A DNA stretch of 64,000 bases, from assembly GCA_025201345.1 (NCBI GenBank), contig JAIXMG010000001.1:1984001-2048000 (forward strand), read 5' to 3'. Position 1 is the first letter of the stretch. Each line of letters starts with the position of its first letter. This document shows, piece by piece, positions 11,811-23,540 of the stretch. Under the pieces are notes generated by a model. It was not told the origin of the DNA. It searched no databases and worked only from the letters and a program-made list of their open reading frames with translations. The DNA comes from Thamnidium elegans (taxonomy: Eukaryota > Mucoromycota > Mucoromycetes > Mucorales > Mucoraceae). The translations under genes were made by a program, and so were the position numbers.

Positions 11811-12698
11811 TTAAATATACATGTTTGTTAAATCTAGTTGGTTATTATCAAATGCTTCTACTTGAGAAGGCCATGGGACTTGAAAAGATGATGGTCCTAA
11901 TACCAAATTATCATCGAACCAAGTTGGGTCCCCAGTGATATTCCAAGCATTAAAATCAGGAATAAAAAAGCTAGTGTCATAATAGAGCATTGGTGCATCG
12001 CTGCCAGCATGACTCAAGTTAGAGTTTACGAATGGATTTAGTATATTTTGGTCTATATTTAAAAGTGAAAAGTCATCAGAAAAAACTTGAGCCAAAGTAT
12101 TTGAATTGAATATTTGTTGTTCTTGTCGTTGTTGTTGTTGTTGTTGACAAAAAGATGGTTGTGATTGGTAATAGTTTGAAGGTACATATTGTGATTGAGA
12201 TTGTCGTTGTTGGTATGACAACATTTGATGTTGTTGAGGTGACATTTGATTTTGTTGACCAGGCAATTCTTGTTGTTGCTGTAATGGTTGACGACTTACA
12301 AATGACATATCCAAAGATGAAAAAGATGAAGATGATGAAGTAGTAGATGTAGGTGATGGTATAAGCATAGGTACAGAGAAAGGGGGCGATGAAGGAGGTG
12401 GTCTAATTATTTGTCTATTTACGTAATAGCGCGTACCTGGCATGCGAAGATGATTTTGAGCAACACCGAAATAAACTTTTGCTTTTCCCGGTTTTGGTAA
12501 ATTTGAATCAACAATAGTAATATGATGGCTACTATGTTTTTTTTTACGTTGACGATAAGCTGCTTCAATTATTGGATGATTGCGACGCTCAAATTCAGTA
12601 AATAATGTATTTTCAAACATGAAGCCCCAGACTATTTTACTTCCATCGGATGATGATGATGATGATGTTGTTGTTGTTGTTGCTATTGATAAAGACAT
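11811..12698 (-). CDS. WWE-like domain protein with Q-rich tail, function unknown
   Basis: Single exon, 295 aa from the ATG at 12696-12698. A farther upstream Met is in frame, but its extension is a low-complexity leader with microsatellite DNA and is not used. Residues ~15-95 resemble a WWE domain: IVWGFMFENTLFTEFERRNH, then IIEAAYRQ, a beta-rich stretch, VYFGVAQNHLRMPG and YVNRQI. WWE domains bind poly-ADP-ribose or mediate ubiquitin/ADP-ribosylation contacts. The rest is Ser/Pro- and Gln-rich with aromatic-acidic patches (FSDDFSLLNID, WFDDNLVLG), like activation segments. This is a regulator-like protein, but no DNA-binding domain is visible, so transcription-factor status is only a guess. 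Confidence 0.6.
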   Translation of the reverse strand: MSLSIATTTTTSSSSSSDGSKIVWGFMFENTLFTEFERRNHPIIEAAYRQRKKKHSSHHITIVDSNLPKPGKAKVYFGVAQNHLRMPGTRYYVNRQIIRPPPSSPPFSVPMLIPSPTSTTSSSSSFSSLDMSFVSRQPLQQQQELPGQQNQMSPQQHQMLSYQQRQSQSQYVPSNYYQSQPSFCQQQQQQRQEQQIFNSNTLAQVFSDDFSLLNIDQNILNPFVNSNLSHAGSDAPMLYYDTSFFIPDFNAWNITGDPTWFDDNLVLGPSSFQVPWPSQVEAFDNNQLDLTNMYI

Positions 12699-13821
12699 GT
12701 TGTATCTATCTATATATATATATTGAATGAATTTGTAATAAAGAGAGAGAGAGAGACAGAGAATAATAATAATAATAAAAAGGGTCAAAAGAAATATGAT
12801 GTTTATATATGTACATAAATGAAGGGTTTAATACTTGTTTTAAAAAAATTAAATGTAAGTATCGAAGTTCGATATGATAGGATAGACGATCCTCAGGGCT
12901 CTATGGATATATATGTATTTTGTTTATTAATTAAGTACGTGCGCTGAGGCACTCCTGAAATCTTTACCCCAATTACTGTACATGAGAATTTTCTATTGTT
13001 ATCAACTGATTGAATCCTGGTAACGGTTTTTTTTTTTTGATTTTGTCATCATATACGGCTGATTGGAACAGTTTATCTACTTTAAGAAGATTATTATGAT
13101 TTTAACCTATTTAGTTTTGTACATGAAAGTATAAAAAAAAAGAGGGTTTTACATGTCAACTTTTTGTATCACTTCTGTAGGTACAATTGCTTCTTGTCGT
13201 ATGTTAACATTTTACTAGTTACGTCTAATAAGTACATTTTTACTATTAAAAAAAAGAAAAAAACTAAAGTTTAAAAGATGTTTAAAAATAAGCTTCTTCT
13301 TTTCGCTGCAGGTCCTAGCACTACTTTATCTCTTATTGATCACTTGAGGAACTTTCTTTTTTAAATAATAATGGGGTAACTAATTAATTCGTTGGGAAAT
13401 GTGTTATTTTATATATATATATATATCAAGTTTAATTGTCTATTTCATCTGAAAAAATAAAATAAAATGAGAAACGGTGACCTTCAGTTGTCATACAGTA
13501 TAAGATCATGAGTTTTAGGGACAGACACCTCAACTTAATCTTTATTTTTATGTCACACATCCGTACTAACTAACCGATATTTTAGTTAAACAAGTAAAGA
13601 ATGTTTGTGTGTGTGTATGTGATGTATATATGTAAGATAAAAGTGTTTTTTTTTATGTGTATGTGTATCATCTTTGAAACTCTAACAACAACCATATAAA
13701 TGTACATGGTTATGACTTTTAAAAAGAATCATTGTACTAGACTTGCGATATAGACATGTATGACTTACATGCGGTACACGTTTTTCTATTTATCGAAGCC
13801 ACGTTGTTGAATTTCATGCCA

Positions 13822-13857
<36 letters not shown>

Positions 13858-14240
13858 TCATCACGAGATGATTTACAGGGTCAAATATGTAATGATTTTA
13901 TTCAGGTACACAATAAGTTTATAATTAATGGTAATAAAATGATGATATAAATATACGTATAAAATATGATAAAAAACGTAAGACTACGAAAATAACGTAT
14001 TTTACTCTATTGTTTGTTGTTGCTATGGAAACTAATTTCCCAAGGGTACAGAGTTTGTTACAATAGCATAATACGATATTTTTAGCGTTAAGATAGCCGG
14101 AGCCTTAAAAAACTTTATGCGAACTGTTTAGTATCGGAAGCAGTTTTTTTTTCTCACACCTTTTTTTAACAATAAAAAAGCCAGTATTTTTTTTCTTCTT
14201 CTTTTTATCTTTTATTATACACACATATAAAAAATATAAA
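12699..14240. other. 1.5-kb intergenic region (bidirectional promoter)
   Basis: Lies between two divergently transcribed genes. Holds AG/TA microsatellites (12710-12780, 13410-13427), a 33-base T-run (13824-13856) and no recognisable gene. It must contain promoters of the WWE-like gene (minus) and the dehydrogenase (plus). Confidence 0.4.
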
Positions 14241-15560
14241 ATGACTAGTGGAAGACTTTCAGGAAAGGTAGCTATTGTAACTGGCGCTGCAGGGTAAGAC
14301 AAAAAAGAAAGGACACATATATATCCTTTTCTTTTTTAAAACGTTCCATTTATGTAAAACCATGGGTTCTCTTTTCTTTTTATAAAAATATAGTGGTATC
14401 GGTTTTGAAACTGCTGCTCTATTTGCCAAGGAAGGCGCAAAAGTTGTTTGTGCTGATGTGAACGAAGCTGGTGTAAAGAAGTCTGTTGCTAAAATAATTG
14501 AACTTGCTGGAGCTGATGCTGCTATTCCATTCAAGGTAGATGTATCTAAAGAAGATCAAGTAAAAGCTTTGGTTGAGAAGACGGTTGATACTTTTGGTAC
14601 GTGGAAGTTTTATTTAATCTACAATTTTATATAATGTACGCAGATCAACTTATATATCCAAGTATAGGTAAACTTGATATCATGTTTAATAATGCTGGTA
14701 TTATGCATCCTGAAGATGACAATGCTCTCAATACCGAAGACCGTATTTGGTAAACAAAGCAAAAATCAGTTAAAACGCGTTTCGTTTTCGATTTATTTAC
14801 TTTTATTTATTTATTTTTTATAATTGTGTAGGGATTTAACTATGGATATTAACGTAAAAGGTGTTTGGTATGGTTGTAAGCATGCTATTATTGCCATGCG
14901 TAAAAGTGGTGGTGGTTCCATTATCAATACTGCTAGTTTTGTAGCTTTAATGGGAGCTGCTACACCTCAGTTAGCTTGTAAGTGTTTCAAACTTTAAGAA
15001 TCTCGTGCATTTTATTTATTATTATTATTTATACAGACACTGCTTCCAAAGGTGCTGTATTAGCCATGACGTAAGTAGGAAAAGAGAGAGAGAGAGAGAG
15101 AGAGAGAATTTAAATTTTTTATCTTAAAAATTAGTCGCGAGTTAGCTATGGTCCATGCGCGGGAAAATATTCGTTTCAACTCACTTTGTCCTGGCCCTAT
15201 CCGTACACCTTTATTGATGGACTTTTTGAATACGGAGGAAAAGAAACAGAGACGTTTAGTTCACGTTCCTCAAGGAAGATTTGGTAAGGTTTATTTGAGT
15301 ATCTATTACATGCGTTCTAACCATTTACGATAAAAAATATGTAGGTGAAGCAATTGAACAAGCTTACGGTGCACTCTTTTTAGCTTCAGACGAAAGTTCG
15401 TTTGTGACAGGTACTGACTTTAGAGTAGATGGTGGTTTAGCATCTTCCTATGTAGTAAGTATATTAGTCATGGTGATATATAAGTATGACTAACGATATG
15501 TAATAGACACCTGAAGGAGAACCTACTGGAACTATACCAAAGAACTTTGCGGACTTGTAA
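14241..15560 (+). CDS. Short-chain dehydrogenase/reductase (classical SDR)
   Basis: Eight exons (14241-14293, 14394-14596, 14668-14749, 14832-14977, 15037-15070, 15135-15283, 15345-15454, 15507-15560) give 276 aa, typical of classical SDRs. The NAD(P)-binding motif TGAAGGIG is split by intron 1. NNAG is in FNNAGIM, the catalytic Ser is in NTASF, and the YTASK Tyr-Lys pair is split by intron 4. PGPIRTPL and the C-terminal GGLASSYV also fit the family. An Asp at the end of beta-2 (VCADVNEAG) suggests NAD rather than NADP. Substrate cannot be told from sequence. All eight junctions keep frame (831 nt). Confidence 0.93.
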
Positions 15561-15901
15561 ACAAATTAATAATGCGTTTTTTGTATTAATAATACATGAA
15601 AAGATGTGATGTAATAAAAAATGTTGTAGTTTTGTATGATAATCGTGTCAGTTTTTTTATTTTTATTTTTTCGTTATGGGTCAATCGTTGGCAGTAAAGT
15701 CAACGCGTCTTTTTATTGTTCTAAAAATGCGCTACGTACCATTAGTATTTATACTGGAGTTCCGCTACTATAAATGATAGGGTGACATTGATTCTTATCG
15801 ATCCAGCAAAATATAAAAGAGGGGAAAAGGTTTACCGGATATTTAATTATCCAAAACAACTTTTTTTTAAACATTTTTTTCATTTTTTGACACTTTGAAT
15901 C
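15561..15901. other. Short intergenic spacer between SDR and CDC123
   Basis: Contains the SDR 3' UTR (AATAAT/AATAAA-like signals near 15568-15620) and the CDC123 promoter. No other feature seen. Confidence 0.4.
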
Positions 15902-17276
15902 ATGTCTACCGAAAAAATCGAAGCACAAAAATTAGAATACTTACCCACTACTTGTCAAGATATTGATAATTGTTCGTTTAGTAATTGGTACCCTCGATTC
16001 AAATCACATACTTTCAAGTCAAAGATCATTCCTTTAACTGACGAGTTCGTTGATTACTTGAATGCTGATGGCATTTACTTGCCAGAAGACGGGTACAGTA
16101 AAGAGAAAGAAAATATAGTCGCATGTATATTTAACACTATGTTACTAGTCAACCTCGAGCTGCTACAATTGAAGAAGTAGATTCTGACGAAGAAATTACA
16201 GAGTTTCCTAATGACGAAGTGGATAGCAAAGTAAAATTTATTAAATACTGTATTTGAAAGGTATGATTAAAATAAGTTTTTATATAGATCCCAAACTTTC
16301 CACAAGTAGAAAGCGAAATTAGAGAAACAGTATATGAATTTGAAGGAGCTGTATTTCCAAAGTTAAACTGGACTTCACCTAGGGTAATAACAGTTATAAA
16401 AAGTCTTTTGTAAGTTATTGTTAACCTTTTTTTTTTTTTAATAAAATAGGATGCAGCTTGGATATCAGCAACACAATCTTTAAAATGTACTTCACCTTTC
16501 GATGTTTATTTATTATTAAAGTCTTCAGACTTTATTAACCATGACTTGAATCACGCGTATGAGAACTGTACAGATAGAGAAATGATGGAAGATAAGAAAA
16601 TTCAATATAACCTTGTATTAAGAAAATGGTACGATTTACAACCTTCTATGGAATTCAGATGCTTTGTAAAGAATCAAGAAATTGTTGGCATTTCACAGAG
16701 GGATTTGAATTATTACCCATTTTTAAAGGATATACAACAAGATATTGAGCAGACTATTTTTGAGTTTTTTGAAGATACAATTCGAGATGGATTTGAGAGT
16801 GTAAATTGTAAATGGTTAATTATCATAGCAGATAGAAGAAGAAAACATGTCTCACTAATTTTATTTATTTTATTGTTTAGATGTATTTGATGTATATATT
16901 CAGCGCAATAACAACAAGGCTTATTTAGTAGATTTTAATCCATTTAATACTACCACAGATGCTTTACTCTTTACTTGGGATGAATTAATGTCTTGTAAGT
17001 TTTTTATATAATATGCAAGAAAAAACTATTTACTGATTTCTATATATAGTCGATACCGAGAAGGGTGTATCTGAAATTCGTCTTGTAGAATCTCAAGCAG
17101 AAGCTAATTTTCGGGCTTGTCACGCACCTAAATTTGCTACTAATATGGTCCCTAAAGACGTGATTGATTTATCCACTGGCAAATCTATTGCGGAATTTGC
17201 GGAGCAATTTGAAAGAGCAATGCAAAGAACGGAAGCAGGTGATTACAATAGTAGTAGTGACAGTGATAGCGAATAA
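15902..17276 (+). CDS. CDC123: CDC123 (D123) eIF2 assembly factor
   Basis: Six exons (15902-16092, 16149-16230, 16288-16383, 16450-16807, 16881-16994, 17050-17276) give 355 aa, the usual D123 length. Diagnostic stretches are [20 protein letters not shown] near the N-terminus, [37 protein letters not shown] and [19 protein letters not shown]. The family has an ATP-grasp fold; Asp in DVYI and DFNPF would belong to the metal/ATP site. Role: ATP-dependent chaperone that joins eIF2-gamma to eIF2-alpha, needed for translation and G1 progression. The C-terminus is acidic/serine-rich ([11 protein letters not shown]). The exon 4 donor is taken at 16808, the choice that restores NYVFDVYIQ. Confidence 0.95.
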
Positions 17277-17425
17277 AATAAGGGGTTTAGTTTTAAGTTT
17301 AAACAGGTCAAGTGTTGTGTGTGTGTGTATGTGTTACAAGAAAAAAAATTTTTCTTTCTCTCTTTTTTTTGTTTTTTTTTGTTTTCTTTTTTTGTTTTTT
17401 CTTTATTTTATAAAATATCTCGATA

Positions 17426-18398
17426 ATGGCTTCTGGACGTAAGAAAGTGCTTTTAAAGGTAAGTATTTTATGGTTTTATGTGTGCGGTTGCATAGTTTTA
17501 ATCAAAGCTTTAAACTAGGTTATTATTCTCGGTGATAGTGGGTAACAGCAATTTTTTTTTAAAAAAAAAATGTCGTCAAACTTACCCTTTCTTACGAAAT
17601 TTAGTGTCGGAAAGACCTCATTGATGAATCAATATGTAAATAAAAAGTTCTCTAATCAATATAAAGCCACCATCGGTGCTGATTTCTTGACCAAAGAAGT
17701 CTTGGTAGATGATCGTTTAGTTACAATGCAGGTAAGATATAAAATAACACGCCTCTCCCCCACTACATAGTTATTTTTTCTAAAAAAAAAAAAGATTTGG
17801 GATACAGCGGGTCAGGAACGTTTTCAATCATTAGGCGTTGCGTTTTATCGAGGAGCAGATTGCTGCGTACTTGCATACGATGTTAACAATAGCAGAAGTT
17901 TTGAATCATTAGGTAGATACAACTTTTTTTTTTTTTAAAAAAAAAAGAGAGAAACTTATATATCTCTTCTAGATCAATGGCGTGATGAATTTTTAGTTCA
18001 AGCTTCTCCTAGAGACCCTGATCGTTTCCCATTTGTACTTTTGGGTAACAAAATTGATGTCGAAGAGAGCAGAAGAATGGTTTCCCAAAAGCGTGCTATG
18101 GCTTGGTGTCAATCTAAGGGCAATGTTCCGTACGTTAAATTTTATTTGTTTATATGTGTATATACTAAAGTGACTCGTTTAGCTATTTCGAAACTTCTGC
18201 TAAAGAAGCTATTAACGTAGAACAAGCTTTCCAAACTATTGCAAAGAATGCTTTATCTCAAGAAACTGACGTCGATATGTAAGCATAATGACATGTTTAA
18301 AAAAACACGTATTTATACATTTCTATTTTAGTGACTTCCCAGATACCATCCAAATACCTAGTGGAAGGCAAGAACAAGATCCCGGATGCGCTTGTTAA
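17426..18398 (+). CDS. YPT7: Rab7-type small GTPase (Ypt7)
   Basis: Seven exons (17426-17458, 17519-17541, 17605-17731, 17795-17912, 17973-18129, 18183-18278, 18332-18398) give 206 aa. Exon 2 is only 23 nt and the P-loop GDSGVGKTS spans it. Switch I is [14 protein letters not shown], switch [15 protein letters not shown], then GNKIDV and ETSAKE for guanine binding. The C-terminus DPGCAC is a CXC double-geranylgeranyl signal. Role: late endosome-to-vacuole fusion and vacuole homeostasis on endolysosomal membranes. Without the last intron the frame would stop after TDVDM and lose the prenylation motif, so the terminal exon is functionally required. Two introns contain T-run/A-run palindromes. 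Confidence 0.95.
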
Positions 18399-19400
18399 TA
18401 AAAACCCGCACTCCCTCCCACCAGCATTTATTTCTGTGTGTTTTTTATATCGTTTAATAAACAAGAAGAGACGGATGCATATATAGGCAATGTATTGTGA
18501 GGAGCGTATATTTAACAAACCAGAGATGGACGCATATCGTCCTTTTTTTTTTTTTGAGGCTGGTATTCGTATCTCGAATAGACATGCGCTGTTTATCTTG
18601 TAGAACTCGAGATGGAGGTACTATTTTGACGGTATTGGATAAGCAAAAAATACTATGGGATTTATTTTTTATTTGGTAGCTGATGATAAAACCATTGCAT
18701 ATACGGTTTCATTGTGCGACGCGAATTTCTACACTGCCAAGTAGATAACCCTTTTTATATTTCACTGTTAAAATGTTACATCATAATAGGATTCAAACTA
18801 ACTAGTATAAAAAAGGAGCATTAATATGACTCCCAAAAAAAAAAACCGGAGGGTGTTCCTACTATTTTGATAAAGTACACGGCTAACCAATTTAAATGGA
18901 AAGAATATTTATTTATTTTCTTATCGTTTAGGAGTCCTCATATTAAGTTCAGTACCAAAACACTTTTGCTGCAGTTGTTAAGATAAAAAATATATACAGC
19001 TAACTAGACTGTTAAACTAATCCTTTTAGGCATGACTGTGTCCAAGTTGTATTGGATTTAAAAGCTCATAATAGACATGCTGATAAAGGGTATATTTAAC
19101 AGCAAATACCCCCCCCCCTCCTTCTACTCCTCTCATTTGCCCCTGTACATAAAATAAAAGGAAATGCAATATCTAAAGTCAACTCTGTATATATTAGGTA
19201 TACTTAAACAAAGTTAAAGCGTACGAATTAAAGCTAAAGCGTACAAATTATGTGAAAAAAGAAATAAACTTTATTAAGAATACAAACAATACATGCAAAA
19301 AAAGAGAGTTAATTATGAATAACAAGTAAAAGAGGGGGGATATATTATAATAAGATGAATTGGATTAAAAAATAAATAATGATAAAAGATGCTTTTTTTT
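18399..19400. other. 1-kb intergenic region between convergent YPT7 and MFS genes
   Basis: Between two gene ends. It holds a C9 tract (~19111-19119) and T/A runs. A similar short phrase, TACTATTTTGA, occurs at about 18619 and 18862. No codable frame of quality. Confidence 0.35.
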
Positions 19401-21131
19401 TTACATGTTTGAGAATAATGAACCTGTCATTTTTAATTTTAAAGCTACACATATAATAGAGCCAAAAATATAAACTGAACCAGAGAACATTTGAACACCA
19501 AGGTATCCACCACCTGGTGTAGCTTCCTGGATGGCAGAAGCAATGGGGGGTCCAGTACCAGAAATAGCACTCGCCAAGAACAAGATGGAAAGACCAGCTG
19601 AGATGTTATCGGGGCCTACGACAGCTGCGGTAATAGGTGGTGCAAGTGCGTAGTAAATACCACAGGTAAAACCAAACAAGACAGCAAACGCCATCATGGT
19701 TTCATATGTCTTTGCAAAGGGCCATAATAACATACACATAAGTCCTGCAAATGTAGATGACATCACGTACATGTTTAAGCGGCCAATACGGTCTGCAAAG
19801 TAACCCAAGACAAGACGTCCGATAGCGTTCATGGCACATGCAACACCTACAATATTAGATGATTGAATAGCGCTAATACCATGTGCAGCACAGTACTCTA
19901 AAAAAAATATTAATATTGTGTACACACACATATATATATATATAAAGTAAAACTTACTAGGCATATAAAATAAAGGAATCAAGTAGCCAGTAAGAGAAAT
20001 AACAACACCAAACAACATGATGACGAAATTAGCATCTTTCAGAAGCGAAAGACGAATAGGAGATTTCTTTGGTTGGTGAACATGACCAGGAGGAAGACGA
20101 GTACGAATTAAACAAGAAGCGAGCATACCGATGCCAAATGCCATCAGACCCACAATACGATAGGTCCAAGGAAGTCCGTACTTTTCTACCAGAGAACTGA
20201 CCATAGGGCTAAGCGCTAACCCACCAAAGCCAGAACCAGCAGAACTGATACCCATAGCTGTACCACGACGTGTTGTAAACCATTGAGGAATAACAGATAC
20301 AATAGACATGTACACAATAGAGGCGCCAATACCAAATAAAACACCTTGACTTAAATAAAGATGCCATACTTCAGTACTGAAACCAGCCAAGATAATACCG
20401 AGTGCCATCAAGGTACTGCCGATCATCATGGTGGGTCGAGCACCCAACGGAGCCATAATTGGGTTCAGTGGTGTAAATACATTAAGACAGACAATTAAAG
20501 TTGCACCGACACCCATTAATTCGATCGTAGATGCTTTATCTTTAAGAACTGTAGTAGCGAATGCATTTGAAAACACGCCTAAAAATATATTATAAGTAAA
20601 ATGCTGACATTTAAAGAGAGAATTAAAATATTTACCCCAAATGGACGCTGTACCAAACATGACAAAATTGATTAAAAACCCTACGATTGCAACAACCCTA
20701 GATCAAGAAAAATTATATAAGGGATCAGTATACATATTACTTTTATATATATATATATATATTTACCATCCATAACCACCGTTAGGAATACCTTTATAGA
20801 ATGCGTTATGTTCATCGGGTAACTCAATGACACTAGCCATAGTAATATCTAAAAATGTTTAAAAAAAAAAAGGGAGGATGGTCAGAAGATGTGTCTAAAT
20901 TTGACAAGGTATTTTATTACTTGTTTGAATAGGCTCAACAACTTCTAATCCTCCATGTTCCATATCATACTTTTCAGTTTTTGTTGTACAGACCTTTTCT
21001 AATTGATGGTGAATATTATTGTTGGGTATCAAGGTCAAATCATTCAAGTCATCATAAGAAGAATTCGGTGACATTTGTGTGACATCTTCCGCAAGTATTT
21101 CGTTAGGAAGTGGTGATGATTTCTTCTCCAT
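19401..21131 (-). CDS. MFS transporter, monocarboxylate (MCT/Mch) family
   Basis: Five exons (20921-21131, 20767-20848, 20636-20697, 19958-20578, 19401-19897) give 490 aa. A cytosolic N-tail of ~95 residues ends in PNGGYGW, the MCT-family signature before TM1. TM1 (VVAIVGFLINFVMFG) is followed by about eleven more hydrophobic helices with the MFS loop GARPTMMIG between TM2 and TM3 and GYFADRIGRL between TM8 and TM9. In fungi this family includes Mch proteins and riboflavin or carboxylate-type carriers; substrate is not predictable. A reading without introns would insert nonsense residues after TM1 and in the mid-loop. Expected at plasma or vacuolar membrane. Confidence 0.9.
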
Positions 21132-21828
21132 ATTTTTTATTATTATTAATGTTAAAGAATATATAACGAGAAAAAAAAAAACTTTTTTTAAAAGAGTGTC
21201 CTTTTTATGTCTTTTTAAAAAATAATAGAGTATTTGGTATCCGCTTAAATCGTTTAACTCCTGTCTAGATAATTTAACCGATACATAAAAACAATAAATA
21301 TGTAAAAAAAGACAAATAAAGAATAAGCTTCTCGGATCAAACTTATAAACCCTTTGATTCAAAGGAAATTGCAGGCTATTAATTTGCTTTAACGATTACT
21401 TCTGTATCCTTTCGTATAAGGGGTTTTATTGTCACTCGTTTTTTGACACTTTCTAAAAAAAAAAAAAATCTTCCAAGTTACTAAAAGCATTTAAAGTTCA
21501 GATATAGATTCTTTTTTTATTATTATCGGTAGTTGTTGTTGATAATCATGCTTTTTAAAGTAAAATATAATACATAATCAGATGGTCTAGCGATAAAAAC
21601 AAACTTTAGAGCAAATCTTACCGGGTTTACTCGCACAACATTGCTTCGAAAGTATTTATCATCCGCTTGGCTAATTCATTACGTTCTACTACGGAACATG
21701 AAAATTTTATATACAAAAAAAAAGCGTCTACTTTTCTTATGTTTTAGTGTCTATTAAACAGGTACATAATTCTCGGTGTACGCTATCGCTTGTGTAATTT
21801 TTATTTATCTAGGTACGCACTAGGTTTC

Positions 21829-21859
<31 letters not shown>

Positions 21860-22385
21860 GCGTGTTTCAACGGGGGAAAAAAAAACAAGTGCGAGGGAGA
21901 AATGGGTAATCTATAACGCTTTGACGTATGCTAGAAACCTTAATGGCAGAGACATTTTATAATAAAGAGTGGCTGATTGAATTGACAAATGCTATGGGAG
22001 CAACGTAACACATGTCTTTTATAGTAATTTAGAGTGCACAAGACAGTAGGAATAAACGTTTTGAGCCGCCTTTACGTTTTTCCTATTTGTACTACCAGTC
22101 TGCCATAAAACATACTTTTTGACAAATCGCGGGTTGTAGGAAAATCGGTACTTCTTTAAAAGCGTTTTCATGCGATCGCTGGGTAATTTTTCATTTGATT
22201 TGGACTTGGGGTTTGGGGTTTGTGATTACTCGTATAACTGTTAAATATATATTATATATGTATATCTTTCCCCTTGAAAGAATGATCACCTAAATTTACA
22301 ACAATCTACTACAAAAACAATACAGATAGATGTTTTTGTACCACTACAAAATAGTAATATTTCACCTAATAAAGCTGTTTACACC

Positions 22386-22436
<51 letters not shown>

Positions 22437-22660
22437 ATTTACACGTGCATAAAAAGGTGGTATTTCCTCAAGTACTTTAGTGAATATTAACTGATTAATA
22501 CAAGTTGCAGTTCCTTATTTTATCAAAATTAACAACAAAGTTTTTTTTTAGTCTGTATGTTACCTGTTAGATTAGTAACGTAATATATCATTACTTTTTG
22601 AATATAAAAAGGACACATTCTCTTTTTTTAACTACTTGTTTACTTTATTCTCTCTAGAAA
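21132..22660. other. 1.5-kb divergent intergenic region
   Basis: Separates the minus-strand MFS gene from the plus-strand orphan gene, so holds both promoters. Contains a T20 run (~21832) and a T48 run (22388-22435). No gene or RNA seen. Confidence 0.4.
22388..22435. repeat. 48-base T homopolymer
   Basis: Uninterrupted run of T, about 225 bp upstream of the orphan gene start at 22661. Such runs recur across the window (13824, 26389, 47421, 59264). In fungi, poly(dA:dT) promotes nucleosome depletion at promoters; here length may also reflect slippage. Confidence 0.9.
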
Positions 22661-23296
22661 ATGCCTCAGTCGCCAAGTAACGCTCACAGAAAATGGTTAT
22701 ACGAACAATTTTATCCTGGTAACGTTATAGGACCACCCTCGCGACCAGCTATTGCGTTACGACGTGAGGATTTACAAGTGATTACTACTCTTTTTGAGCG
22801 TGGAATTAAAAATAAAATAAAATTTGGTTTAAACTACAATATTGAAAAATTAATCGAAAAAAGTATGTGTGAATCCTTGGAGGTTTATCAAGACCTGGAT
22901 AGTATACTAGCATATGGTAATATTATTCAAGCTTTGCGCGCTCTGTTATACCATATTCGCTATTTCACTGCTGAAAATGAAAGGAAGGGAACATATTTTG
23001 AAGGAATGGAAGCAGCTGAGTTGTCCAAACATTACGAACTAGACAAGGTTGGCTTTAGGGTTCGAAATATACTAGAAGCTAAAGGTAGCGGCGGTTTTGT
23101 TATACTCCAAGTATATACCTGCTCAAGATTAAAGGAATATACGGACACCAATTGGCAAGAAGTAATACAAGATATTAGATCAAATAGCTTGTACAATGAA
23201 GTCAATGATATATACTTTCACACAAATTGGATCCAACTTTTTTCACGTTTATCCGTGCCGGTGTTAAATATTCTTAATAGTTATGGTAATGAATAG
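22661..23296 (+). CDS. Unrecognised single-exon protein, 211 aa
   Basis: Open frame from a clean ATG to TAG with balanced, protein-like composition and no intron. I do not recognise a family. Visible features: N-terminal RKWLYEQFYPGNVIGPPSRP, a probable helical region (DLQVITTLFERGIKNKIK), a charged AENERKGTYFEGMEAAELSK segment and a C-terminal hydrophobic stretch (WIQLFSRLSVPVLNILNSYG). No signal peptide or transmembrane pass. Codon use and length argue for a real gene; it may be lineage-specific. It is followed by a (TA)n tract near 23351. Confidence 0.6.
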   Translation: MPQSPSNAHRKWLYEQFYPGNVIGPPSRPAIALRREDLQVITTLFERGIKNKIKFGLNYNIEKLIEKSMCESLEVYQDLDSILAYGNIIQALRALLYHIRYFTAENERKGTYFEGMEAAELSKHYELDKVGFRVRNILEAKGSGGFVILQVYTCSRLKEYTDTNWQEVIQDIRSNSLYNEVNDIYFHTNWIQLFSRLSVPVLNILNSYGNE

Positions 23297-23540
23297 GTTT
23301 TACCCTTTTTTAGTTATTCTTATTAAAGACTACTTTATTTCTATCGAGTAAATATATATATATATATATATATATATAGTAGGTATCGTGGGAAATTTTA
23401 GAATGAATGTTTATGCAATAATAATAATAGTTAATATATAAGTTTATTTGAAAAAAAGAAAGAAAAAAAGGTATATACAGATACAAAAGAAGAGGATATA
23501 TTATAAAGTGTGGGTGTGATTGTAGGTGCGTACAGTTATT

